Origin: Cladocopium goreaui
Taxonomy: Eukaryota; Sar; Dinophyceae; Suessiales; Symbiodiniaceae
Assembly (NCBI GenBank): GCA_947184155.2
Contig: CAMXCT020000824.1
Location: 324,001 to 388,000 of the forward strand
Length of the DNA: 64,000 nt
Direction: 5' to 3'
The position numbers were made by a program, and so were the translations under genes. Below are positions 43,676 to 55,341 of this stretch, one piece after another (positions within the stretch are counted from its first letter, which is position 1; each line of letters starts with the position of its first letter). Below the pieces are notes generated by a model, which was not told the DNA's origin, did no database searches, and was given only the letters and a program-made list of their open reading frames with translations.

Positions 43676-44070
43676 TTTCGATTTCCTTGTCGTGGTTGCG
43701 TTTTTCTTTCTCCTTACCGTGGTTTGGGACCGCCCTCACACGGCTATTTCAACAGGGAAACTTCTTAATGGTGATAAGATTGACCGATCAATCAATGAAT
43801 TTAGAGGTGCCATATTGCTACATACACCCATCATTGGATTCTGCATATTTGTTGCTCTTTGGGTCCGACATAATTGCTGATTCCGGCATGGTAAGACTTG
43901 TTTGGTACTACTTGGCCAGCCTCCCGTCCCGTTTTGATGGCGACATGACATATGTCGATGAGATACATATCCACAAGACTGTTTCCATAAAACATCATAA
44001 AACAACCTAAAATTCTTCCAATAACATGTCAAAAGAAGACCATTCACCAGCGGCCATGTTTTTCCCCAAG

Positions 44071-44208
44071 GATGGTTTTGAGAAGTTGGATGAAGCTCTG
44101 AAGGACCTGAAAAAAGCGCTGGAATATGTTCCGGACGACAAGTCCATTCAGTTGGAGCTGCAACGGGTGAACCAGGCCTTAGCCAAGGCGCCGTGGCGCC
44201 GAGCCAAG
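44071..44208 (+). CDS. TPR protein, third TPR exon
   Basis: Acceptor CCCCAAG, donor AAG/GTTCAT. The frame reads FEKLDEALKDLKKALEYVPD and then DKSIQLELQRVNQALAKA. LDEALKDLKKAL..PDDKSIQLEL is the last TPR and its capping helix, as at the end of FKBP-type and other three-TPR co-chaperone domains. Confidence 0.7.
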
Positions 44209-44935
44209 GTTCATATAATGTAAGATAGCAAGATACAATATCATAGAATGTTGGATAATTAATAATTAATAATCATATACATTTATATATACACAATATT
44301 ATTTGGATATATTTGGAAACAGTAGAACTGGATGATATTTTTGGGATAAGTGTTGCTCAATAAAATATTATTTCACATTTGGAGCAGTTGTGTTGGGTAC
44401 TACTAGTAGCGACCCAAAAATAGGGAGATGATCCAAAAAGAAACAACGAAAAGAAGATTTCAACGGCAACATGTCGGATATAACTCCCTATCATACTGGC
44501 ACTGGCAATGATGATCATTCATGTTCAATTTATTGTATTTTGGTAAGTTGTGGATGAGCGTACTCATTTCAAAATTTGGGAATATCGATTTTGACCATTT
44601 ATTTTTTTTACTGTTGAGCCCAAGTCCAAAATTTTGGTAATAGAATAACGAACCCCTTCTTTGATCCTTTTTGAGTATGGTTATTGATACCCCTCAAATG
44701 GTTAAAGTAAATTTGGGATGTAAACTGAAAACTGGCCATGGTTTCCCATTGGCTTTACCAGATTATATGTTTGAAATCAGTTGTATACATGGGGACCTTT
44801 TGCAAATGGGGATGGGGATTACCAGGACTCATGATTTAAGAACTGAAAGTCATTGATCTGTGTGTGTTTTTTTGTTGGTACATGTTGGTACCAGATTATA
44901 TTGGCAGACTTGGTTTTTTCCTGTTTCGTTTGTAG

Positions 44936-45017
44936 AGGCGAGACATGCAAAACAAGCCAGCAAACCCTGAAGGAGAAGAAGAAAACCGACAAGAAACTTG
45001 CTGGTTTCCTCTCCGAT
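44936..45017 (+). CDS. TPR protein, post-TPR lysine-rich exon
   Basis: After GTTTGTAG the frame reads ETCKTSQQTLKEKKKTDKKL and AGFLS, ending at a GT. The Lys-rich helix followed by LAGFL resembles the tail after a TPR clamp in immunophilin-like proteins. The exon phase does not join directly to 44208, so either an intermediate exon is missing or another frame (reading RRDMQNKPANPEGEEENRQE) is used. Confidence 0.4.
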
Positions 45018-45307
45018 GTGACTGGCCTGCGTTTGATCCTTTTTTTCGGATTTCTTCTGCTAAAATTCAACGTGGCAAAGGGAGCATCCACTCATTTGAA
45101 AAGGTATTGTAAATCATCCAGAGATTGATGATTTCTTGTGATTTTTCGTAGCCATGTTTGTGACAGTTTATGTACTAGAGTTTATCGCCATGGTTTCAGA
45201 GTAAAAATTGAGTAAACAACATTTATGACGTTCATTACTGTTCATTACATGATGCTAAAATTTGAGAAGATAAATTCATGATATCATGCTGCTATATGAC
45301 GTTCATT

Positions 45308-45400
45308 ACCCTCTGGTTATGTAACATAGCCATGGAACATGGCCCATTTATAGATGGTTTAGCTATTAAAAATGGCGATGATCATGTTAAATCTTATGTT
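45308..45400. repeat. MITE family A subtype B, right end missing
   Basis: TACCCTCTGGTTATGTAACA and the core are present. Similarity ends near 45395 with no right TIR. Confidence 0.65.
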
Positions 45401-45861
45401 TGTTTTCACATGCCCTCACATCCTCAATTGGTTGGCAAAATCACTAATTTTCCGTGTTCCCTGTTTTTGGCCATTGACATTTACCCCCATTTGTCCCGAT
45501 CAAATCATCCGTTTGTTTATGGAACCACCATTGTGTTGGCAAAATGCACAGCGTTGTTGATGACATCCACATTTGTGTTGGTATATAGATAGTTGGAAAA
45601 CTCCGAATGGTTTCTTGCTATCTTACAAAATAGAAAAGCAAAATCCTGCTGAAATGGAGATAAATGACCGTTACATCACTTTTATTTTTTTAATTGCAAA
45701 AATCCTATTGGTTTCGGGTTATCTAATTTTGCTGGTTGAATCACAATTAATATACGGCTATGGGGGTAGCCCCATTTATGGAAACCTCCATATGAGCTAT
45801 AAATCCCCGCCCGGTTGTCGCCCTTAAAGGTTCACCCCGGTGGCCGCTGTCTTCGTGCCAG

Positions 45862-45960
45862 GCGAAGACGGGCGGCGGCATCTTTAGCGAGGCGGAGCGG
45901 CAGCGCGACACCAGCGGGCCAGAGCTGCCGCAGGAGCCAGTGACTTGGGATTTCTTCGTT
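45862..45960 (+). CDS. Exon-like island, probably TPR gene
   Basis: Acceptor CGTGCCAG. GC-rich frame reading AKTGGGIFSEAERQRDTSGP and then ELPQEPVTWDFFVG. No donor GT is obvious. It lies on the same strand and in order after the TPR exons, so I place it in that gene tentatively. Confidence 0.45.
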
Positions 45961-46325
45961 GGGGATGTTGTTTTTTGATGCAGATATCATGGGTTTTTCG
46001 TAGTTTTTTTTTCTGGATATTATAATCCACTATAATTAGTCACTATATACGATGGGTATTATAATCCATTCATCTATCATATACTAAGTCATGATATTAT
46101 ATGGGTATAATCAGTGGATTTATAATGGATTAATGAATTAGTACTCGATTAATGATATACCCAATATATAATTGATAGTGACTGATAGTGGACTTATAAT
46201 GGGATATATAACTTACCTGACTTACCAGTAGTACCGCACCTTGCAGAAAATTTGAAGGATAGAAAAAACTTGTAGGAAAGGTGAGTTGTTGTGATGCATG
46301 GATGGCAGAGCGAACCCATTGAGGC

Positions 46326-46483
46326 TCTGAGTCTCTCTCTTTCTCTCTCTCTCTATCTCTCTCTGTCTCTCTCTCTCTCTATCTCTATCTCTGTCTCCAT
46401 CTCTATCTCTTTCTCTTTCTCTGCCTCTCTCTCTATCTAGTTCTGTCTATCTATCTATCTATCTACCTACCTACCTATCTGTC

Positions 46484-46515
<32 letters not shown>

Positions 46516-46790
46516 TCTCACTGTCTATCTAGTTCTCTATCCATTTATCTGCCTCTCTGTCAATCTTTCCCAATCTCGGTATCTCTCTTTTTCTCTATCT
46601 CTATCCTCCTCTATCTCTTTAGCGCCCGATCTATCCATCTGTTTAACTATATATCAGTCAATCAATCAACCTACCTACCTACCTATCGATCTATCTATCT
46701 ATCGATCTAGTTATCTAGTCAATCTATCTATCGATCTATCCATCGATCTATCTATCTATCGACCCATGCAATCCATCTGTCCATCTATCT
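46326..46790. repeat. 460 bp pyrimidine-rich microsatellite
   Basis: Starts as (CT)n with TTTCT interruptions, passes into TCTATCTATC and CTACCTACC runs, and ends in ATCGATCTATCT. The first 280 bp of the plus strand are almost purine-free. Confidence 0.9.
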
Positions 46791-46800
46791 GAAAGGAAGC

Positions 46801-46990
46801 AATTGTGCGAGACTTCCTCCGAAAGTAACAGTTTACAGGTGCAAAACGCAGCAATTCTGCAAGACATCCTTCAAAAGTAGCAGTTGACAGGTGCAAAACA
46901 AAGCAATTCTGTGAGACTTCCTTCAGAAGTGATAGTTGACAGTTCCAAAACGAAGCAATTCTGCGAGGCTTCCTTCAAAAATGGAAAGTT
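46801..46990. repeat. 52 bp tandem repeat, about 3.5 units
   Basis: Units begin AATTCTGCGAGACTTCCTTC and contain AGTAGCAGTTGACAGGTGC. Spacing is exactly 52 bp for the first three. Confidence 0.85.
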
Positions 46991-47399
46991 GAGTGCACAG
47001 CTGACAGCCTCGTACCGTTGGGTGTTGCGATTTTTCCATCCCATCTCTCTAAAGTATTGCGCCCGCCACGGAAAAGTGCGGCCAAGTCATACGAAGAGCT
47101 GCGCCTGTCACGCAAAATCGCCTTGGCAAACTTGAGGATTTGATGCTCCAAAATGCAACCGTTCTCAGGAAATCAGTGCTCTGACGTCCTAGCATGTCTG
47201 ATGGAAGTATCTCTTGTACTGCGCCGGCCACGACATGCATCTTTGCAAATCCTCTTCAAGCGTCCCACGCCTGCCATCGTTTTTGACAATGTTACAAAAC
47301 CCTCGCGTTTGCTCGCTTTTCGCAATGTGTAGCATCCATGGTGGCTGCCACGCAACATGACGGTTGAACGTCCAAAAGTTCTCCGAACATGTTGTGTTT

Positions 47400-47630
47400 C
47401 TAACATGTTTGCTTTGAAATGTCCTTCGCGCCACAACCACGTGCACTTTTTCAACATCTTAACTTCCAAAAGTGCACTGAACCTGAGGTGATTTTGACAT
47501 TTCGACTTCGACATGTGCTTCACGCTGCAGCCGCGTGCACTTTTTCAAGAACATTTTACTTCGGAATGTGCTTCGCGCCGCAACCGCGTGCACTTTTTCA
47601 ACAGCTCAGTTGCCAAAATTGCTCCGGACG
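47400..47630. repeat. Irregular repeat with CGCGTGCACTTTTTCAA
   Basis: Three copies of GTGCTTCGCGCCGCAACC followed by GCGTGCACTTTTTCAA, spaced about 60-95 bp apart. The surrounding 47000-47950 is GC-richer with open frames on both strands but no family resemblance. Confidence 0.65.
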
Positions 47631-48179
47631 TGAGATGTTTTTAGCTTTTTGACTTCCAAATCTGCGTCGCGCCAGAAAACATTGGGATCTCATCCTGCCA
47701 TGTGGCTCCGCACCTGCTGCTTTAGCGAGCCTACTTGTCGACCCTCCGGAGCCACAAATCATTGGGAAAACACGGTGTTTCGCGACGTTCCTACCTTTTC
47801 GCACACTTTGATCATTCTTTCTTCTTCCTCTTTCTTCTTGGACTCTTTCTCTTCTCTGATCTTCTTTCTACTGACTCTCTCTTCTTTGACTCTTTCTGTT
47901 CTCTGACTTTTCTCGCAACTGTTGCTGCATGTATCCATGAGTCGGAAGTTTGACTTCGAAACTTCCTTCGATAATTAATCAACTTGATTGATTAATGTAT
48001 ATGCATAAAAATATGTAGTGGGTATGTGCTAGATATGTGAATCTATTTATAATGTGTATATGTTGGATATATACAAAAGGGGCAATATAACCGTCAATGA
48101 TCAATGGGAACTGCCAATAAAATTGGGGATAGACTGGCGATATAGTGGACTCAAATATCTTACTGTTGGTATTATATAC

Positions 48180-48210
48180 CTAGATATAAACAGATATACA
48201 TATATATATA
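48180..48210. repeat. TA microsatellite
   Basis: Short ATATATAT run. A longer one occupies 48850-49050. Confidence 0.5.
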
Positions 48211-48494
48211 TCAAAAACTATTCATTTTGCAACCCCATCAACCCCATAAAATCAGTTTCTTCGATCCCAAATATTTCGGTTTAACCACAGATGAAGGATA
48301 CATATTTAAATTTAATCCCACTATCTATCCCGCATTAGGTCAAAACCGCATAGTCACATACTTAATCCCAGTATCTTTGTTAAATCATTATAAATTGTAA
48401 CCCTATCAACCCCATTTTCTACAGTTCTTGATTCCATCTAGGTTTAATCCCAAAATCTGTGGCTTTTTATTGGTACCCTCATGGAAAAACTCAG

Positions 48495-48567
48495 GTGAAG
48501 GTACGCGATGGACTGTGGCTGGTTCCCAAGGAGGAGGATCAAGATGCCAAGGTGCCCGTCCCAAAAG
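48495..48567 (+). CDS. Exon-like island, probably TPR gene
   Basis: Acceptor AAACTCAG, donor AAAG/GTTGAT. The frame reads VKVRDGLWLVPKEEDQDAKV and PVPK. Family not identifiable from this alone. Placed by order and strand. Confidence 0.45.
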
Positions 48568-48849
48568 GTTGATTTCGAAGAGTTGGACGGCTGGAGAATA
48601 ATATATAACATCACCACCCCTTTAAGGCGACTTTTCAGGGGGGGACCATACCAAAATGTAAGATACATTTATTTGGGATTCCCCCCTTAAATGTGTAAAA
48701 TTGGTCGCTGAACGTCCCCCAGGTGTCATTTTTGCGGGGAGGGTCTTCAAAATTCCTTCAAAATGTAAGCTTACATTGTCAAGGCCCCCCTCAAAAACAC
48801 CTTCAAAAATGTAGCTTACATTTTGGGTACGTCCCCCCACCTTAAAACG

Positions 48850-49060
48850 GTGGTGAGTATATAACGATAAGTATATACATATGTATATAACATGTGTATG
48901 TATATATATATATAGATAGATAGTGACATATATATATACATAGTGATATGTATAGTAATTTATATATAGAATGATATATATATATAAGGTGATATACATG
49001 TATATAAAATGATATATATATATACTGATACACACATATATATAGTTATATATCTATATG
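48850..49060. repeat. TATA-rich microsatellite field
   Basis: Alternating TATATATA, CATGTATATA and TAGATAGATAG runs for about 200 bp. Opposite-strand open frames are compositional. Confidence 0.8.
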
Positions 49061-49512
49061 AAAATATGGGGGTGAACTGACATCCGAGTTTCATACTTTT
49101 TAAATATGTTTTTGTGATTTTTCGCTACAACGCTATTATTTTCGGATATGTTCGGCATGTTTTTTTGGGTTGCTATAAATGTTGGTAACTATTCACACGC
49201 CCCTTTGTTTTTCCAAAATTTTTCCAAGCCAGCACCGAAAACATAAGGTTTCAAGCAGCAAACATCAAATTTTAACCACCAAGAAATGGGATTCAAGTAT
49301 GCAAACACCAAACATGGGGATATCGACAGAACATGATTTTGTGAATGGCGGTTTTGTTCATATTTGAATCATTTGATATCGAGAAACTGTTCAATAGAAA
49401 TTGATATGGTTGTTTCAATATTAAAATGATTAGATTAAAACGATCTAAACCAAGGTAATTTTGAATGATTTGGGGGTATCCCTTTTTAAAACACACCCAC
49501 ATGATTTTAATA

Positions 49513-49616
49513 TACCCTCTGGTAAACTAACATAGCTATGGAAAATCACCATTTTCAATGGGTAAATCCACTATAAATGGCCATTTTCAATAGCTATGTT
49601 AAATTACCAGAGGGTA
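49513..49616. repeat. MITE family A, near-consensus copy
   Basis: 104 bp with TACCCTCTGGTAAACTAACA ... TTAAATTACCAGAGGGTA. It is the best match to the family average here and very close to 3456-3559. Confidence 0.9.
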
Positions 49617-49921
49617 GTTTAATGATCGTATTTATTAGTAACAAATATTTTCAATATCCACATTTATCTGGGATAAATCATCATTTTCAGTGGTTATATT
49701 CCGTTTTAAAAAATAAACCCAAATAGGGACGCTTATCTCCACTAGTTCGTCTCGTTTGTTTATGTTACTCCAACGATCTGGGCATGTTCACCATAAAACC
49801 ACCAGTTCATCTCGTGAACTAAACCAACTCACCTATCCGAAGTACATATCATTCGCGATGTTTGATGCTTAAATTCCCGTTGCGATTCCGAACTCTGGCA
49901 CCAACTTGGAAGAAAACCCAC

Positions 49922-50025
49922 TACCCTCTGGTGAACTAACATAGCAACTGAAAATGGCCATTTATAGTGGATTTTTCCATTAAAAATGGTGATTTTCCAT
50001 TGCTATGTTAGTTCACCAGAGGGTA
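49922..50025. repeat. MITE family A, reverse core orientation
   Basis: TACCCTCTGGTGAACTAACA ... GTTAGTTCACCAGAGGGTA. Both TIRs carry the same GGTGAAC change, so the palindrome stays perfect, which suggests end homogenisation. It lies 60 bp upstream of an exon. Confidence 0.9.
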
Positions 50026-50085
50026 GTTTTCTCATTTTCCCACCATTTTCCCAGCATTTTTCATGGTTGAATCCCTGAGTTTCAG

Positions 50086-50191
50086 GAAGCTACGGAGGCT
50101 GGCATCGATCTGGATGAGCTGGGTCGCGAGATCAATGAGCTCAGGGAGGATAAGCCGGAAGTCTTCAGCGAGTCCCTCGGAGGGTTCAGCG
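50086..50191 (+). CDS. Exon-like island, probably TPR gene
   Basis: Acceptor GAGTTTCAG, donor AGCG/GTCATG. The frame reads EATEAGIDLDELGREINELR and EDKPEVFSESLGGF, an acidic helical segment. GC-rich. A family D MITE begins 28 bp after the exon. Membership in the TPR gene is inferred from order and strand. Confidence 0.5.
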
Positions 50192-50218
50192 GTCATGTTC
50201 TGCTGAAGTTGAACATAG

Positions 50219-50318
50219 TTGGTTGGTGGTTTCAAACATTTTTTATTTTCCATAATATATGGGAGAATCCTTCCCATTGACTTTCATATTTTTCAGAGGG
50301 GTTGAAGCCACCAACCAG
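50219..50318. repeat. MITE family D, copy 11
   Basis: TTGGTTGGTGGTTTC ... GAAGCCACCAACCAG. Close to exon 50086-50191. Confidence 0.84.
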
Positions 50319-50966
50319 ATAGATTTGGAAAACCCACCATGTGTAGAACATTTTCCCTATGTTCTCCATGGATATCCATTTTTTTTTCCCAGGGGAAAAC
50401 ATTTTCACGCTGATTCCTCCCATGTCCTGATTGAGGCTCAGGGAAAAGATGAAGACCATGATTGAGGCTGGTTGGAAAGCATCCAGTTTCAAAGCTAGCA
50501 AAATAAGATCAAATAAACTCTGGGACTTACCCCATTACAGGTGATTTTCCCATCAAAACCTTCATTTTCAATGAAGATTTCCGATTGCCAGGTTAGGTTT
50601 GATTACCAAAGGATATCCATCAGATAGTAGTGCCGAGTGATGGACGACTTTGTTGCTGGATACCCTGCCAAAGCTGAACTGTTTGATTCCCATTTTAGTG
50701 AGGATTTTTTTCAAAGTTCAATATGGAGGTTTCCTAAAATGTGGGTACCCCCATAGCTGGCTGGTTTACAATGGAAAATCCTACCAAAATGGATGATTTG
50801 CGGGTACCACCACTTTCGGAAACACCCATGTACTCCAGGATGACTATACATCTCTTGATGAATTCGGGATCGAAGTGCCAATCCCGGTTTTATCACCAGG
50901 ATGATCGAATTCCAAAGTGCATTCAAAAGACTTTGGAAATCATAGGATATGTTTGTGTCATGTTCT

Positions 50967-51164
50967 TACAGGATGGTGCCCCCCAGTTATGTTTGTTGGT
51001 TTATAACCCCATCTAAATATAGGTATAAGTATCATACACCAACTTGTTATAGATGGGGTTATAATACAATATTGTTATCAGTATAATACACTATTGTTTT
51101 AGATGGAGCCCCATTGTTATAGTTATAAACCAACTTAGCTAACGAACTGGGGCTCCATCCTGTA
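50967..51164. repeat. MITE family F variant with TACAGGATGG ends
   Basis: TACAGGATGGTGCCCCCCAG ... GGGGCTCCATCCTGTA, 198 bp, longer because an internal segment GTTATAGATGG is repeated. The half-copies at 7788 and 13887 share the AGGATGG left end. Confidence 0.8.
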
Positions 51165-51234
51165 CAGCATGTGAGAAATCACTGTTTGATCAAGATCTCA
51201 AGCCATCGTTCGCCCACTGTGATCACTTCAACAG

Positions 51235-51300
51235 GAGGAAGCCGCGAAGCGTGATGCAGCAGATGAAGTGTCTAGGCAGGCCGTTGTGGCCGTTGTGGCT
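51235..51300 (+). CDS. Exon-like island, probably TPR gene
   Basis: Acceptor TTCAACAG. The frame reads EEAAKRDAADEVSRQAVVAV. The 3' border is unclear. Ala/Glu-rich helical composition. Confidence 0.38.
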
Positions 51301-51468
51301 TGTGCAAACCAGCCCCGTTATAATCCTTTATGTAAGATTATGATTGGCTTCCCTTTCGTAAGTGAAGTTCCCCTATGAAATATGGAATTAATATGATTGT
51401 AAAATTATTATGATTGGTTTATAAGATTATTATGATTGTTTCTATCAAATCTGGTAAAATTATGGCAG

Positions 51469-51531
51469 CGTAAAGCCTCGAAGAAAACAGGCCCCATTGG
51501 AGCCGTGACTTTTCCCAGCGATGCTTCTCAG
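51469..51531 (+). CDS. Exon-like island, probably TPR gene
   Basis: Acceptor ATGGCAG, donor CTCAG/GTGATG. Exactly 21 codons: RKASKKTGPIGAVTFPSDAS then Q. Phase 0 to 0. Confidence 0.45.
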
Positions 51532-51801
51532 GTGATGTTTGGCCTTGTTAGTTGTTGAACTTCAAAAGTCCCAATCCGTAAGTGATCCAGGGCGTGAAAC
51601 ATGTGGAAAAGGGAGGCTTGTTGAAGATGTAATTGTCGTTTTGAAGATGGCCTTGCAGTCTATCCCGCTTGTGCTGTTTTCAATCCCCATTTGATCGTTG
51701 AAAAACCTCCCAGTCTTGGTTTGAATCTTCCGTTGGATCCTGCTGGGGACTCAAGACGTCCACATTCCAGAAGCTTGAAGCACCTGGTTGACTATCATCG
51801 C

Positions 51802-51928
51802 TACAATGTGGGGCCCCCAAGATAGCTAAGTTGGTGAACATAACTCCAATAACTATGGTTTATGGCACTTATAACTATAGTTACTGGGGCTTATAAATCT
51901 ACTTATAACTGGGGGGGCCCACATTGTA
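51802..51928. repeat. MITE family F, inverted copy
   Basis: TACAATGTGGGGCCCCCAAG ... GGGGGGGCCCACATTGTA, opposite orientation to 35561-35689. Confidence 0.87.
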
Positions 51929-52345
51929 TGAAATGTTATGAAGAGATCGACAAAGGAGGTGAAATTTGGAGTGAGAAGTTCAGGAGTCATACGGATTGAC
52001 GGCAATTCCCACTAAAATTTGACCTCTTCATGCCAGCACGGGTTGAACCATTCTGCTATGAGTGGGTAAGGCGGTAAGGTGTGGTTTATTCATGGTATAT
52101 CATGACAAATCATCTACGTGCAAACGGATCAAATGTGGGCGGTATAGGGACGCTCATGCATTTGAACCGGCTATTCAAAATGGTGGCATGAAATGATGTG
52201 AAAGGGGGTCAACTCACCTGCTTACCGCTGTTTTTTTCCATCCTAAATATGACCAGATATTACCAGAAAGTTGGGGAAATATTTTGGGGGTAATATCTGG
52301 AAATTTGGGGAAATATCCTCAATATTACCAGATTGGATTTTTCAG

Positions 52346-52581
52346 AACATTTTTGGGGGTCGCGGCCCAAGCTCATCTGCTTCATAGCTTGCGACCGGCC
52401 GAGGTTCCTGTCGGTGCTTGACGGGCACTGTTTCCATTCCAAGAAACGAGTTTTCCGCGGCGCAACTTTTCCTCGTGCCGCGCAGCGTTTCACGGCGTCG
52501 TTGCGCTGGGTTGAAGCGGCTCAGAAAGCTGTACATAGCGACACAAACCGCCAGCAATCGAATCGAAAATGGCTGGAGTAG
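52346..52581 (+). CDS. GC-rich open island upstream of the CS gene
   Basis: After TTTTTCAG the frame runs HFWGSRPKLICFIACDRPRF ... RWVEAAQKAVHSDTNRQQSN to TAG at 52579-52581. It may be the last exon of the TPR gene, or it may contain the 5' leader of the CS gene, whose ATG (52569) lies inside it in another frame. No family match. Confidence 0.35.
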
Positions 52582-52588
52582 ATGACAG
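52569..52588 (+). CDS. CS-domain (NudC/p23-like) protein, first exon
   Basis: Start exon ATGGCTGGAGTAGATGACAG, donor GTGCGG, ends in phase 2. It joins in phase to the exon at 53765 (MAGVDD-RWRHNTGTVQLFM). The gene is assembled from exons 52569, 53765, 56413, 57511, 60302, 61560 and 62675, giving about 148 residues. It consists almost wholly of one CS domain, the beta-sandwich found in NudC, p23 and SGT1 that acts in Hsp90 co-chaperoning. Function is inferred from the domain. The gene spans 10.2 kb for about 450 bp of coding sequence. Confidence 0.55.
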
Positions 52589-52807
52589 GTGCGGATCACA
52601 CATGATCAAACCATACAATAAATGTTGATGTTTACTGTGGTAATTATGGGTAATTAAACCCATTTTCATACAGCATTGCCAATATTACCATAAATGGGAT
52701 GGTAAATACAATCCCCGATTATTGGGGTTACCATGGTTTACCACATTATCTAACTATGTCTATGGTATTTTTATTCAACATGTTTGGGAGATCAAAACCA
52801 TGACTTT

Positions 52808-52899
52808 CTGGCTGATGGTTTCAATCATTTCTTCTGTAGAGATGATTTTCTACCAAATAACTTTCACATGTTTTTCAGGGGAAAGGCTCCAGCAACCAG
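52808..52899. repeat. MITE family D, old copy
   Basis: CTGGCTGATGGTTTCAATC ... TTTTTCAGGGGAAAGGCTCC and CAGCAACCAG. Diverged TIRs; the CAG block is kept. Confidence 0.5.
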
Positions 52900-52931
52900 T
52901 CGTTGGTTATAACTCCATGATATTTCCATCA

Positions 52932-53021
52932 CCCATAGGATCCATGTATGGTATATATGCTAACATTTGGGGTATATTGATGGTAAATGTTAGCATATAT
53001 ACCATCCATGGAACCTATGGG
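52932..53021. repeat. MITE family C, copy 2
   Basis: CCCATAGGATCCATGTATGG ... CATCCATGGAACCTATGGG. The inner part TATATGCTAACATTTGGGGT is shared with copies 3 and 4. Confidence 0.86.
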
Positions 53022-53764
53022 TCATTATCTTCCCATCATATCCCCGTTATAAATTCCCATGTTTTTGTTTCAGCTACTCTCTGGCAATTCAACATAGCTA
53101 CGGAGAATCACCATTTTAATTGGCAAATCATCGAAGGCCTTTCTTCCCATAGCACACTGTTCAATGACCAGAGGAAAAGTCCTAATTTCTCTCATGAACA
53201 GAAATGACATCTCATATTATTCATATTGGGCCATTTGGTTCGATGATTTACCTATTCAAAACGGGACATTTTCCATAGCTATGTCAAATAACCTACTTTA
53301 GTACGAGGATATATGCGGAACGGCATAATTATTCACTGTTTTACTGTAGTTTGATTTTGTACTGTTCAGCATCTCTTTGGGGTTTGCTACGATTGAAGTA
53401 AGGAGAGATTGTGACTGAAATGGCCAAGATATCCCAGTTCTAGGATATCCCAGTTCTAGGGGGCGTTTTGGTCGCATCTCCCAAGATTCCAAAGAATACA
53501 TAATTACTTGTATTATCCCCACCCACACACACACATGTACAGTATCTGCATGGGTAAATTACAACGACCTTACAACGCGACGTCACCGGAATACTGGTTA
53601 GTAAGGAAGGATCCCAATATGACTTTATAGAAACATAGTGAATTAATTATGATGATTTACCCATACAATGTATATACATTCTGCCCATACAATTAATCCC
53701 CTGGCCCAGGCCCCAAATATAAAAAACCTTGCCCAAAAACGTCAACGTCGCTACAGGGTCTAAG

Positions 53765-53823
53765 ATGGCGCCACAACACGGGCACGGTGCAGCTGTTTAT
53801 GCCTTTGGAGAAAGCCTTGGAAG
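53765..53823 (+). CDS. CS-domain protein, exon 2
   Basis: Acceptor GTCTAAG (an alternative CTACAG lies 8 bp upstream), reading WRHNTGTVQLFMPLEKALE. This is the first strand of a CS domain, compare the known pattern WxQTxxxVxVxxPL. The phase of the next exon requires a GC donor (GAAG/GCCAGC), and GC donors are documented in dinoflagellates. Using the downstream GT at 53844 would break the frame. Confidence 0.6.
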
Positions 53824-54613
53824 GCCAGCGGGAACCGCAACCAGTTAGTCATTTATAAAGGGATGGTGAGATGAAAAACCCACTGCGAAATCACTGATTT
53901 GGGACCCCATCTTTTCAGCCATTCAGTGCTGCATCATCAAACATGGAATATGCTAATGATATTTATGGCATATGGACACATATGGTCTGTATATGGCATA
54001 CGATTGGAATATTTTTCTGGAACATGAGATATCATGAGATCATACCATCCCTTGACATCGTTGACATGGCGGGCCGCTGGGAATTCCCATCTAAATGGAG
54101 GTTCAAAAAGCTGGGAAAGTCATCCAAATGGTAGATTTTCCGGAAAGCCATGTTTGATATCAAGGGATATTAAGGATGGGTACGCAAGTTTGACCCAAAC
54201 ATTAAGGTCATTAAGATGGTGTTTTCTTTTCTATGTCGAGCCATCAGTTGAAGATATTTTTTTTGAGATACCCAGACGTTCTCTGGGTTGACAAAAACAA
54301 ACAACAAAGATCAGATGGTATGAGCAGATAACATGGGTGACTACTTCAAACAAACTGTGCAGTCATGTCATGTTTTTGGTGTCAACACCAGTCTGTCATT
54401 CTTTACTTGTTTGAGTCACTTGCGGGCTTAATGTCTGCAATTGGCGCGTTTTTTGTTGCCAGGGTTCTCAACATTTCTCAACCATCAACCACTGTGGCTT
54501 GATGTCATTCAATTACCCACTTCTGCCGGTTGATCTCATTTGGGTCGGAAAATGCCACACGAAAAACCCCCCACAGATGGCAATTTTCGGATAATGGTGA
54601 TCAACATATGGAT

Positions 54614-54722
54614 TTCCCTTCTGGTCAACAGCCACGTAGCTATGGAAGATCACCATTTTTCATGGGTAAATCCACTGTTTCTATGGCAATTTTCAATAGC
54701 TATTTGACATAACCAGAGGGTA
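54614..54722. repeat. MITE family A, decayed left end
   Basis: CCCTTCTGGTCAACAGCCAC ... TTTGACATAACCAGAGGGTA. Confidence 0.75.
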
Positions 54723-55065
54723 TGTGTTTCTTTCCCCTGGTGTGGACCTCTTTGGATAAAGTGTCAGGTACCCCTTAAATGATTCCCAGAATCCGGAGGA
54801 TGATGCCACTATCCTGGTTAGAACAACCATAGTTCTTTAAGATGCTATGTTGGCTAATATCCAGTGAGTAACTGTGAATGGTTAGGAAGTGATCCCCAAT
54901 AACTTGTAACGGCTCATATCCTCGTAATGACTTATTTTCATGCTGCCTGGCTCTAAGGTCTTCACGAAACGGATTTTGAGGCGGGTGGACACATGCTGGT
55001 GGACACATGCTGGTGACAGGGGATCTCTGTCCCAGTTAGCTTGAGGTCAAAAAAAAACATGAGTG

Positions 55066-55160
55066 CCACAATGTGGGGTCCCCCCAGTTGTGTTTGTTGC
55101 TTTGTAAACCCCATGAATACTATAGCTACTATAGTTCTAAGTATCATGAAACATAGTGAC
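55066..55160. repeat. MITE family F, left part only
   Basis: ACAATGTGGGGTCCCCCCAG and on to GTATCATGAAACATAGTGAC. The right terminus is absent. Confidence 0.65.
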
Positions 55161-55229
55161 AACTTTGCGATTTTGTGCCCACTTTGGCCCCACTTGCACC
55201 GTTTTTTTTTCAACCAATCCGATCATTTT

Positions 55230-55341
55230 CTGGTTGGTGCTTTGGAACATGATGTTCATTTTTCCATATATTAGGAATGTCATCATCCCAACTGTTACTC
55301 ACTCCATCATTTTTCAGAGGGGTAGGTCAACCACCAACCAG
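55230..55341. repeat. MITE family D, copy 12
   Basis: CTGGTTGGTGCTTTGGAAC ... CAACCACCAACCAG. Confidence 0.84.

Noticed and set aside
45278-45592. 104-codon plus frame as a gene
   Set aside because: It begins inside a truncated MITE and shows no family features.
48842-49035. Tyr/Ile-rich proteins on both strands
   Set aside because: Translation of TA microsatellites.
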